A stretch of DNA of 64,000 nucleotides. Source: Streptomyces sp. HUAS CB01. GTDB lineage: Bacteria > Actinomycetota > Actinomycetes > Streptomycetales > Streptomycetaceae. The DNA lies in contig NZ_CP129137.1 in NCBI RefSeq assembly GCF_030406905.1, positions 7,409,501-7,473,500 of the forward strand, written 5' to 3'. Shown in pieces: positions 35,179 through 42,467 of the stretch (positions are counted from its first letter, which is position 1; the number at the start of each line of letters is the position of its first letter). The notes beneath the pieces were generated by a model. It saw nothing but the letters and a program-made list of their open reading frames with translations, did not search any database and had not been told where the DNA came from. Both the position numbers and the translations under genes were made by a program.

Positions 35179-35260
35179 GCGTCCGGCGCCGCGACGGGCG
35201 GGGCGACGCAGCCGGCGGACGGACCTCGTGGCCGTGTGAGTCCGTGGCCAGCGCCGCCGG

Positions 35261-35881
35261 TCACGCGTCCGGGCAGAGCGTGGCGATGGCCGTCCCCCGC
35301 AGGAATTCCTCGGCGCGGTCCCACGGCCAGCCGTTCTCGACCACCAGCGTGCGCCAGCTGGAAGGGCCGAACCAGAACCACAGCGTGTCCGCGGTCTCCT
35401 CGGCCGTGGCCGCGGGCGCGGAGGGCAGCGTGTGCAGGTGGCGGGCGGCGGTGGTGACCGCGTCCCGATAGGCGGCGGTCGCGCGCCTCCACAGCGCTTC
35501 GCCGTCCTCATGGACCGGCAGCGCCTTGTGAATGGCCTCGTGGACCTGGAAGTGACGTTCGTTGCCGACGCGCGTGCCGTGGGCGAGCGCCGCCAGCACC
35601 TCCCGGGGCGTACGGAGGGCGTACACCAGCTCGACGGCGCGCTCGTGGCCGGACGCCGCGACGCCCTGGTCGACGATCCGGTCCAGGATGTCGCCCTTGG
35701 CGCCGACGCTCGCGAAGACGGTCTTCGGGGAGACGCCGGCCGCCTTCGCGATGTCCGCGACGGTCACCAGCCCGTAGCCGCGGTCGGCGAACAGCTCGGT
35801 GGCCCGCCGGAGGATCTGCTCGCGCGTCCGGGCGGCGGACTGCTCGCGCAGGGGGGAGACGTAGGCGCGTTTGGCGGACAC
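35261..35881 (-). CDS. TetR family regulator
   Basis: A 206-residue regulator with an N-terminal HTH (REQILRRATELFADRGYGLV, VADIAKAAGVSPKTVFAS) and a helical effector domain rich in aromatic residues near the C-terminus (LWFWFGPSSWRTLVVENGWPW). Effector unknown. It is divergent from the NTF2-like gene at 36033, and the intergenic region contains an AGGT...ACCT inverted repeat, so it likely controls that gene and itself. Confidence 0.88.
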   Translation of the reverse strand: MSAKRAYVSPLREQSAARTREQILRRATELFADRGYGLVTVADIAKAAGVSPKTVFASVGAKGDILDRIVDQGVAASGHERAVELVYALRTPREVLAALAHGTRVGNERHFQVHEAIHKALPVHEDGEALWRRATAAYRDAVTTAARHLHTLPSAPAATAEETADTLWFWFGPSSWRTLVVENGWPWDRAEEFLRGTAIATLCPDA

Positions 35882-35919
35882 GGGGCCATCCTACGGCGAC
35901 GACACCAGCAGCCTATTCA

Positions 35920-35940
35920 TTAGGTAGTGTGTAACCTCAA
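35920..35940. promoter_or_regulatory. Candidate TetR operator
   Basis: TTAGGT and ACCTCAA arms flank a short AT-richer spacer in the 150-bp divergent promoter of the TetR and NTF2-like genes. The local drop in GC suggests the promoter core lies here too. Confidence 0.4.
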
Positions 35941-36032
35941 TTGTGTTGGCGGCCGCCCGGACCCGTCGGGGAGTGCGGCCGCACGGCGCGCGGCGCACTC
36001 GGGGTTGCCCGGAGGCACGCGCAGGGGAAGGT

Positions 36033-36608
36033 GTGGACGGCATGGCGGCACGGCTTGCGGAACTGGCCCAAGGGCTCTTCCGGGTTCTCGAGACCGGCGA
36101 CCCGGCGCTGGCCGCCGATGTCGTCGCGGCGGACTTCCGCAACCGGGAGGCGGCGGTGTCACCCTCGGCGTGTTCCCTGCCGGGGCCCGCGGGGGTGCTC
36201 GCCTCGGGGGCGTGGATGCGGTCCGCCTTCAGCGACCTGCGCTTCCCGATCCTCGGCGTCGCCGGCAACGACGACCAGGTCTGGGTGCGGCTGCGCATGC
36301 AGGGGCGCCACACCGGCCCGTTCGTCCGCTTCCGCGACGGGGCGCTGGACCAGGCCGTACCTCCGACCGGCCGGGAGATCGACGTCGAGCAGATCCACGT
36401 CCTCACCGTCCGCGACGGCAAGGTGACCGCCCACGAGGCGGTCCGCGACGACATCACCATGCTGGGGCAGCTGGGGGTGTTCCCCCCGGCGCCGGCGACG
36501 GCGGTACGCATGCTCGGCTGGAAGGCGACCGGGCGAGCGGCACGCGCCGCGGCCACCGTCACCACGCGGGCGGCCGAAGCGGCCGCCCGCGCGCTGCCTG
36601 TGCGCTGA
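36033..36608 (+). CDS. NTF2-like ester cyclase/SnoaL-like protein
   Basis: A 191-residue protein. The NTF2-like domain spans about residues 8-150: ALAADVVAADFRNREAAVSP, WMRSAFSDLRFPILGVAGND, then VWVRLRMQGRHTGPFVRF and a GREIDVEQIHVLTVRDGKVT strand pair as in SnoaL-like and ester cyclase-like proteins. An Ala-rich tail follows. Start choice: GTG 36033 is 5-6 bases after AGGGGAAGGT; the ATG three codons later is the alternative. It is divergent from a TetR gene, its probable repressor. Confidence 0.8.
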   Translation: MDGMAARLAELAQGLFRVLETGDPALAADVVAADFRNREAAVSPSACSLPGPAGVLASGAWMRSAFSDLRFPILGVAGNDDQVWVRLRMQGRHTGPFVRFRDGALDQAVPPTGREIDVEQIHVLTVRDGKVTAHEAVRDDITMLGQLGVFPPAPATAVRMLGWKATGRAARAAATVTTRAAEAAARALPVR

Positions 36609-36741
36609 CCGGGCGCGTCATCCCGCTCGTACCGGGGCGATTCCGCCGGCCCCCGGCGCCACGGGTGCACAGGGCAGGCCCCGGCTCTCGCGGCGTCTCG
36701 GCCTCTCCGGAGCCTCGCTGTGCCCCGCCGGGCCCTGCCTG

Positions 36742-37194
36742 TCACTCCGGGGTCGGCGGTCGCGCAGTGTGATCGGGATGGTGGCGCGACCGGCGGGACT
36801 CCTTCATCTCGGCTTCGTGGAGATGGTCGCGTCCGTCCGCGAGATCGCGCACCACCGCGTGTTCCAGGTCGGCGAACGGCCGGTAGTAGGTCTTGTTGTA
36901 GGCCTCGATGATCTGAAACGTCCAGTGGCCCGGAATGACGTTGCGGCCCAGGATCTCCCGCTCGACCAGGGCGGCCTGCCCGGGATGGCCCGCCTCGCGC
37001 AGCAGGCGCACGGCGTTGTCCAGTTCGAGGTCGGCGCTGCCGGTCAGCTGGTGGAAGGCGTAGAGGTGACCCCGGGCCCGCTCCGTGGTCTCCAGTGCCT
37101 TGGACAGCGAACCGAGCGCCTGGACCGTTTCGTCGCTCACGTGCGCCGGACGTCGGTGGGCGGGATCCGGGGCGTCGGTGGTTTCGTTCGTCAT
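36742..37194 (-). CDS. Conserved helical protein of unknown function
   Basis: A 150-residue soluble protein. The central part (ALGSLSKALETTERARGHLY, FHQLTGSADLELDNAVRLLREAGH, VEREILGRNVIPGHWTFQII) is predicted mainly helical and looks conserved, and the C-terminal tail is His/Arg-rich (ESRRSRHHPDHTARPP). I do not recognise a named family. It is divergent from the holin-like envelope gene at 37355. Confidence 0.65.
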   Translation of the reverse strand: MTNETTDAPDPAHRRPAHVSDETVQALGSLSKALETTERARGHLYAFHQLTGSADLELDNAVRLLREAGHPGQAALVEREILGRNVIPGHWTFQIIEAYNKTYYRPFADLEHAVVRDLADGRDHLHEAEMKESRRSRHHPDHTARPPTPE

Positions 37195-37354
37195 CACGTC
37201 CGTATGCCCCCGGGGGGCGGGGACATCGGCAACCCGTAGGCCATATGTGTCAGGGGTTCCGAGCGGTGAATTGCGTGTTTTTGGGTACTCGCGCCTGCAC
37301 GGCGGAGGGCGGCAGCGCTGCTCCGCGGGATCGACAGGAACGGAGGCGAACGTC

Positions 37355-37792
37355 GTGTCAAGCCACACGCAGTCGGACTCCCGCGGTGCGCACCGCGCAG
37401 GCTCCTCCGCACAGGAGCCGGTGAGTGAACTGGTGCAGCGGGCGTCGCAGCAGCTCACCGAGCTGGTGCGCGGAGAACTGGCTTTGGCGCAGGCGGAGAT
37501 GAAGGAGAAGGGCCGACGTTACGGCAAGGGCGGCAGGCTTTTCGGCGGGGCCGGTGTGGTGGGCTTTCTGACGCTGCAGGCGCTCACCGCGACGGCCGTT
37601 GCCGCCCTGGCGGTGCCTCTGCCCGTATGGGCCGCGGCGCTCGTCGTGACAGTCGTGCTGGGAGCGATCGCCGCGGTGCTGGCCGTCCGGGGCAGGAAAC
37701 AGGTCGACCAGGCCGCACCGCCCGCACCGCAGCAGACGATCGAGAACGTGAAAGCCGACGTGGCCGAGATCAAGGGGAGTGTGCAGCGATGA
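37355..37792 (+). CDS. Phage holin family (Holin-X/DUF1469-like) membrane protein
   Basis: A 145-residue protein: a helical amphipathic part (VSELVQRASQQLTELVRGEL, AQAEMKEKGRRYGKGGRLFG), two transmembrane helices between about residues 65 and 115, and an acidic tail. This is the actinobacterial holin-superfamily pattern, usually chromosomal and paired with DUF3618, as here (the next gene overlaps by 4 bp). The start is GTG with GGAGGCGAA upstream. A GGGTAC hexamer at 37283 resembles a SigB-type -10 box, though no clear -35 is seen. Confidence 0.82.
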   Translation: MSSHTQSDSRGAHRAGSSAQEPVSELVQRASQQLTELVRGELALAQAEMKEKGRRYGKGGRLFGGAGVVGFLTLQALTATAVAALAVPLPVWAAALVVTVVLGAIAAVLAVRGRKQVDQAAPPAPQQTIENVKADVAEIKGSVQR

Positions 37793-38229
37793 GCGAGCCG
37801 ATCCACGAGGGGCGCACCGCGTCCGACGTCGAGGAACTGCGGGAGCGGGTCGAGCAGACCCGTCATGAGCTGGGGCAGACGGTCGAGGCACTCGCCGACA
37901 AGGCCGACGTCAAGGCGCGTGGCCAGGCGAAGGCCGCCGAGGTCAAGGACCGCGCCGCCCATGCCGCGGGGGTGTTGCGGCACAAGGCCGCCGACGGCGC
38001 GGCCCGGCTCCGGGACGGTCTGCCCGGGACGGTCACGGAGAAGGCCTCCCGGACTGCCGGGCAGGCTCGTGCCACGGCCAGCAAGGCGGGGCACATATGG
38101 GATGAGAGGGCACCTGAGCCGGTCAGGGCGAAGGCCGCGCAGGCCGCACGGGTGGCCCGGCGGTACCCGGCGCTGCTGGCCGCCGCCGCGGCGGTCGCCG
38201 TCTGGCTGGTTCGCCGCCGTAGGAGCTGA
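37789..38229 (+). CDS. DUF3618 domain protein
   Basis: A 146-residue protein beginning with the DUF3618 core (DVEELRERVEQTRHELGQTVEALADKADVKAR in sequence across residues 13-44), then a long Lys/Ala-rich helix with 11-residue-type periodicity reminiscent of LEA/CsbD-like stress proteins, and one C-terminal membrane helix (YPALLAAAAAVAVWLV) with an RRRRS end. It overlaps the holin-like gene by 4 bp (ATGA), so they form an envelope operon. Confidence 0.85.
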   Translation: MSEPIHEGRTASDVEELRERVEQTRHELGQTVEALADKADVKARGQAKAAEVKDRAAHAAGVLRHKAADGAARLRDGLPGTVTEKASRTAGQARATASKAGHIWDERAPEPVRAKAAQAARVARRYPALLAAAAAVAVWLVRRRRS

Positions 38230-38407
38230 CCCGACCGGCAAGCCGCATGCAGCAGAGCGTGACGGTCCGCAACGGAGCGCGGCCCAGTGCCGGCAGGCGC
38301 CTGCGACCTCGGGCGGGAGGCCGAATGGGGGAGCCGTACGGCACGAGGGGCGAGCCCCGGCGGGTCGGCTGTGGGGAGCGGCACGGAAGGGCACGCGGCC
38401 TGCGGCC

Positions 38408-38803
38408 CTACTGTGGACGGGGGAACAGCGACGCGGTGCCGCTCAGGGCGAGGAGGCGCGTCACGGCGGGACTCCGGGGGCCCAACTCCAGGGACTTGCC
38501 GTGGGCTTGCGCCTCACGCCGCAGCCGCAGCAGCACGTTGAGACCCGAGCAGTCCAGGAAGGGCACGGCTCTCAGGTCGATCTCGAGGCCGCTGCGCGAA
38601 CGTGCCAGGGCTTCCTGCAGAGCGCGCCGCAGGGCGGGAGCCGTGTCGTGGTCCAGTTCGCCGCGGATCACCATCACCAGCCGGCCGCAGCCCCCCGGAT
38701 AGCTGTCCGTGGAGAAGGGCAGCGGTGGGGCCGCCGGGGCGGCGGCAGCCGCTGTTCCGGCACCCCACGGACCGAATCCGCGTTCGTACTCATGCTCCGC
38801 CAT
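38408..38803 (-). CDS. STAS domain protein
   Basis: A 131-residue protein. An Ala/Pro-rich N-terminal linker of 35 residues is followed by a STAS domain: LVMVIRGELDHDTAPALRRAL, then IDLRAVPFLDCSGLNVLLRL with the phosphorylatable Ser. It is divergent from a small winged-helix regulator, with a 7-bp inverted repeat in between. Confidence 0.87.
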   Translation of the reverse strand: MAEHEYERGFGPWGAGTAAAAAPAAPPLPFSTDSYPGGCGRLVMVIRGELDHDTAPALRRALQEALARSRSGLEIDLRAVPFLDCSGLNVLLRLRREAQAHGKSLELGPRSPAVTRLLALSGTASLFPRPQ

Positions 38804-38873
38804 GGCGGCCTCTCCCAAGTCCACCGGTCTTCCCCTCCAAGGTCACCCCGGCACATGTGACCCGTCAAGAGTT

Positions 38874-38907
38874 ACACGAAACTCAGTTCATGTCTTTTCG
38901 TTCGTGT
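38874..38907. promoter_or_regulatory. Inverted repeat between STAS and wHTH genes
   Basis: ACACGAA (38874-38880) and TTCGTGT (38901-38907) are exact complements with a 20-bp spacer in an AT-richer divergent promoter; candidate binding site for the adjacent winged-helix protein. Confidence 0.45.
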
Positions 38908-38929
38908 ACTTCAGCCCTAAGATCGAGCC

Positions 38930-39265
38930 ATGGGTGTAGCGCCAGAACCGCACAACGGATGGACGTTCCTCACGAATCACGCCCGTGTGCTCGCTGCCAT
39001 CGCCGACAACTCGAGCGTGCGCATCCGGGACATCGCGGCACACTGCCGGCTGACGGAACGCGCCGTTCAGAAGATCATCGCCGACTTGGAGCAGGCGGGC
39101 TACCTGTCGCACACGCGCCAGGGGCGTTCGAACAACTACCGCATCGAGCAGGCGAAGGTACTGCGGCATCCGGCCGAGGCCGGGCTCACAGTGGCCGCGC
39201 TCCTCTCGCTGCTCGTCGCGGACGAGGCGAACCGCGTCGTCGGCCCGGACGGCGAGAGGCACTGA
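38930..39265 (+). CDS. Small winged-helix (MarR/ArsR-like) regulator
   Basis: A 111-residue DNA-binding protein: helix-turn-helix VRIRDIAAHCRLTERAVQKI followed by IADLEQAGYLSHTRQGRSNN, the wing. It has no separate effector domain. The shape resembles the IclR/MarR-type wHTH group that regulates stress genes. It is divergent from a STAS gene and may control it through the repeat at 38874. Confidence 0.82.
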   Translation: MGVAPEPHNGWTFLTNHARVLAAIADNSSVRIRDIAAHCRLTERAVQKIIADLEQAGYLSHTRQGRSNNYRIEQAKVLRHPAEAGLTVAALLSLLVADEANRVVGPDGERH

Positions 39266-39545
39266 GCCGCGCCCGCCCTCGCGCGGCTCACGGAGGCACG
39301 GGGTGGCGGCGGTCGCCCGTGCGGCGCACAGCAGCAGGAGACGGGGCGGCAGCAGCAGGCGGGGACGTTCTCCCGGACGAAGCCCCTGCGGGGGCCGTAC
39401 GGCCAGAGGCCGGACGGCGCTCCGGCGTACGCCCGCCCAGCTGCCTCGACGCACATCCGGGCCCCCTCGGAATCCGAGCCGATGCCGTGCGTGTCGGCCG
39501 GCCGTACGCTGGAGCCGACGCCCAAGGGGGGCCGGGAGGTCCTGT

Positions 39546-40490
39546 ATGCCGCGCCCTGTGTGGTCCGGTGCGATCAGCTTCGGGCTGGTGACGATTCCGA
39601 TCAAGATGCTGCCCGCGACCGAGGACCGTTCGGTCCGGTTCCGGTCGGTGCACCTGGAGGACATGGGCCGGGTCCGCAACAAGAAGATCTGCGAACTCGA
39701 GGGCCGTGAGGTCAGCAGCGGGGAGATCGGCAAGGGCTACGAGCTGTCCGGTGGAGACACCATCACCATCACGGATGAGGAACTGGACGCCATCCCCCTG
39801 CCGACGGCGAAGGCGATCGACATCCAGGCTTTCGTCCCCGCGGAATCGATCGATCCCGTACGGATCGCCGACGGCTACTTCCTCCAAGCCGACGGACCCG
39901 TTGCCGCCAAGCCGTACGTGCTTCTGCGCAAGGCGCTGGAGCGGAGCTCGAAGGTGGCCGTGGCGAAGCTGGCGTTTCACGGACGTGAGCGGCTCGGGCT
40001 GCTGCGCGTCCTGGAGGACGCGATCGTGATCCACATGATGCGGTGGCCCGACGAGATCCGGAATCCGTCCGAGCTCGCTCCGAAACCCATGGATCTGGAC
40101 GAACAGGAGCTCGAGGGAGCGCTGTCCCTCCTGGACACGATGAGCTCCGAAGCGATGCCCGACCTCCACGACGAGTACCGCGAGTCGCTGGAAGCGGTGA
40201 TCGCTGCCAAATCGGAGGGCAAGGCTCCTGAGCTTCCGCAGCCGGCGGCAGAGCCGAGCGGTCAGGTGGTGGACCTGATGGCCGCTTTGAACGCCTCGGT
40301 GGCAAAGGCCAGAGAGCAGCGGGGCGAACCCGCGACGGTGCACGACATGCCGACGAAGCGAACCGCGAAGAAGTCCGCGGCCAAGAAGTCAGCCGCCCAG
40401 AAAGCTGCGGCCAAGAAAGCCGCGAAGACGACCGCTTCGAAGAAGACGACGGCGAAGAAGTCCACGGGGCGCAAACCGCGCAGTGCCTAG
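39546..40490 (+). CDS. ku: Ku protein, non-homologous end joining
   Basis: A 314-residue bacterial Ku. The core (residues 1-255) begins MPRPVWSGAISFGLVTIPIK and contains HLEDMGRVRNKKICELEGRE and ALERSSKVAVAKLAFHGRER, which form the ring around DNA ends. The C-terminus from about 275 is a Lys/Ala-rich tail (KKSAAKKSAAQKAAAKKAAK), which in actinobacteria adds DNA binding. Ku holds broken ends for LigD. No full LigD is in the window, but a standalone LigD phosphoesterase domain lies at 57351-57971. GGGAGGT precedes the ATG. Confidence 0.95.
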   Translation: MPRPVWSGAISFGLVTIPIKMLPATEDRSVRFRSVHLEDMGRVRNKKICELEGREVSSGEIGKGYELSGGDTITITDEELDAIPLPTAKAIDIQAFVPAESIDPVRIADGYFLQADGPVAAKPYVLLRKALERSSKVAVAKLAFHGRERLGLLRVLEDAIVIHMMRWPDEIRNPSELAPKPMDLDEQELEGALSLLDTMSSEAMPDLHDEYRESLEAVIAAKSEGKAPELPQPAAEPSGQVVDLMAALNASVAKAREQRGEPATVHDMPTKRTAKKSAAKKSAAQKAAAKKAAKTTASKKTTAKKSTGRKPRSA

Positions 40491-40758
40491 TCCGGCAGCT
40501 CGGCCGACCCGAATTTCCTCACCCGCCCGAGGAGTGTGTGCGTTCGTCACGCCGCCGGCCCGGCCCGGCGGCTCCGGCCATGCCTCGAGGGCGCCGTCGC
40601 CGCGGAGGAAATCCCCCATACCGTCCCGCGGGGCACGGCGTGACGGGATGCGGCGCCGAACGCCGCGACAGTGACAGCGAAAGGCGAGTTTGAATGTGCC
40701 TTTCCGGTGCAGGCGATAAACGAACCCGTTCGACGTCCCGAGGCAGGAGAGAAACATC

Positions 40759-41037
40759 ATGGGCATCATCGCCTGGATACTCATCGGCTTGCTCGCCGGA
40801 ATGATCGCCAAGTTTCTGATGCCTGGCAAGGACCCCGGCGGCATCATCATCACCATGCTCATCGGTATCGCCGGCGGCCTCCTGGGAGGCTGGCTCGGCA
40901 AGGTCATCTTCGGGGTCGACTCGATCGACGGCTTCTTCGACCTTTCCACGTGGGTGGCGGCGATCGTCGGCTCCCTGATCCTGCTGGCGCTCTACCGGCT
41001 CGTCGCCGGAGGCAGGCGCTCTCACCGGCACGCCTGA
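40759..41037 (+). CDS. GlsB/YeaQ/YmgE family stress membrane protein
   Basis: A 92-residue membrane protein with the family pattern: ILIGLLAGMIAKFLMPGKDP, then GIIITMLIGIAGGLLGGWLG and a third helix. Glycine-zipper-like packing is evident. Relatives are induced by osmotic and acid stress. A spaced AGGAGAGAA precedes the ATG. Neighbouring Ku and STAS genes support a stress setting. Confidence 0.9.
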   Translation: MGIIAWILIGLLAGMIAKFLMPGKDPGGIIITMLIGIAGGLLGGWLGKVIFGVDSIDGFFDLSTWVAAIVGSLILLALYRLVAGGRRSHRHA

Positions 41038-41122
41038 GTGCCACCAGGGGGTGACCGCGTGAAGGGGATCCCGGTTCCGGCTGCTGCCGCTCAGCCCGGA
41101 CCGGGATCCTCGTGTGCGAGTC

Positions 41123-41842
41123 CTACCGCGTCGGGTTCTGCCCGCCGGCCGTCCCCGCGGCTCCTTCCTCGACGTCCGCGCGCCCGCCTGGCCCCAGGGG
41201 CCCCGGGCAGCCGGTGCTGCGCGCGAGGCGGGGGAGCCCACGCCGCGAGAGGAACGTGGCGATCAGCGGAAGCGCGGCCCGCACCGGCTGCCCGGCGCGC
41301 AGCCAGGAGGGCACGTACACAGCGGGGTTGCGCCGTTCGACGGTGCGCACCATTCGGGCCGCCACCTCCGGCACCGGGTGGACACGTCGCGCCGGCCGGG
41401 ACATGTGTGCACGCAGTTCGCGCAGGACGGGCCTGTCGTCGACATCGCGGACCATGTCGGTGTCGATCCAGCCGAGGTGGGCGATACCCACTCCGACGCC
41501 CTGGTGGGCGCACTCGGCCCGCAGGGCGTGCGCGAAGGACTCCACACCCGCCTTGGAGGCGCAGTCGGCGCTCATCATGGGGGCGGCGCCCAGGGATGCC
41601 ATCGACGCGATCTGCAGGTAGTAACCGCGTGTGGCGCGCAGCTGGCCGATGAACGAGCGGGCCGTGACCGCGCCGCCGATGAGGTTGACCTCGATGACCC
41701 GACGCCACAGTGACGGATCGGTCATCTCGAAGGGCCGCCCTCGGCAATCCCCGCATTGGCGACGACGACCGAGGCGGGCCCCATGTCGGCGCGTACGTCA
41801 CGGGCAACGCGTCGCATGGCGCCCTCGTCGGTGACGTCGTCG
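41123..41842 (-). pseudogene. Short-chain dehydrogenase pseudogene
   Basis: An SDR in two frames, lacking its N-terminus. The upstream piece (41842 to about 41735) reads VDDVTDEGAMRRVARDVRAD and VVVANAGIAEGG, after which one base is missing and the rest continues in another frame from EMTDPSLWRRVIEVNLIGG to 41123, with the ASKAG element present as DCASKAGVESFAHAL. The dinucleotide-binding start is replaced by a TnpB relic at 41843. Damage from both a frameshift and a truncation marks it as dead. Confidence 0.8.
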
Positions 41843-42003
41843 ACCAACCGAAGTTCGCATGCACGGCGTGCGGGTTCGCGGCGAACGCGGACCACGCCGG
41901 CGCGACGAACGTCCTCAACAGGGCCGGGCCGGGCTGGCCCTCTGCGCGGCGGCTCAGCCACCGACGTAGGAAGCCCGCGCGTTTACGCGTGGGTGGAGTC
42001 ACG
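41843..42003 (+). mobile_element. IS605/TnpB relic with right-end hairpin
   Basis: The plus strand encodes FACTACGFAANADHAGATNV followed by LNRAG, the terminal zinc-ribbon of a TnpB protein with only the second CxxC pair left. Just after it is a hairpin, CCCGCGCG (41974-41981), loop TTTA, CGCGTGGG (41986-41993), in the position of an IS605 right end. Only the last 45 or so codons remain; the rest of the element and the SDR N-terminus are lost. Confidence 0.72.
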
Positions 42004-42467
42004 GTCATCCTCTCCGTCTACCTGCGGCAGCGGGGATCCCCTGAGTCCAAGCCGGTCGGTGCCGCCCATTCCTCCACCGGGGTCGAAGGCTGACGGCGGC
42101 GCCCGCGTCGGACGAGGTCCACCACCCGGCCGGGAAGGCCCGAGCCGGAGCCCGGAACGAGGTCCGGAAGCCGGACGACGGGAGGACGGCACGACGGGAG
42201 GACGGTAGGCAGGACGAGGGGCCGGCGGATGCCCGTCCGCCGCCACGGCATCCCGCCGCCGGGCCGCCCCGAACGTGTCCGATATGTCGGGGTGCTGTCC
42301 ACGAGGAGGAGCGCGGCACGGTACGCTGCCTCGTATTTTGTCGCACGACAACGATTCTTGGACCGGTCGTGCGGCGGAGCACGGGGGTGGGCCCTCCGCC
42401 GGAGGGCCGCAGCGCTCCACCCGTCTTCGTCGGCGGGAGGAGCCGGGTCAGGCTAGCGAGGGTGGTC
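42004..42467. other. Noncoding region upstream of the histidine kinase
   Basis: No supported gene. It contains the palindrome at 42338-42351 in an AT-richer patch, likely the promoter of the histidine kinase gene. Confidence 0.45.
42338..42351. promoter_or_regulatory. Palindrome upstream of the histidine kinase
   Basis: TTGTCG-CA-CGACAA, a perfect 14-bp palindrome about 117 bp before the ATG of the tandem-HAMP kinase, in a local drop of GC (TATTTTGTCG). Candidate operator. Confidence 0.4.
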
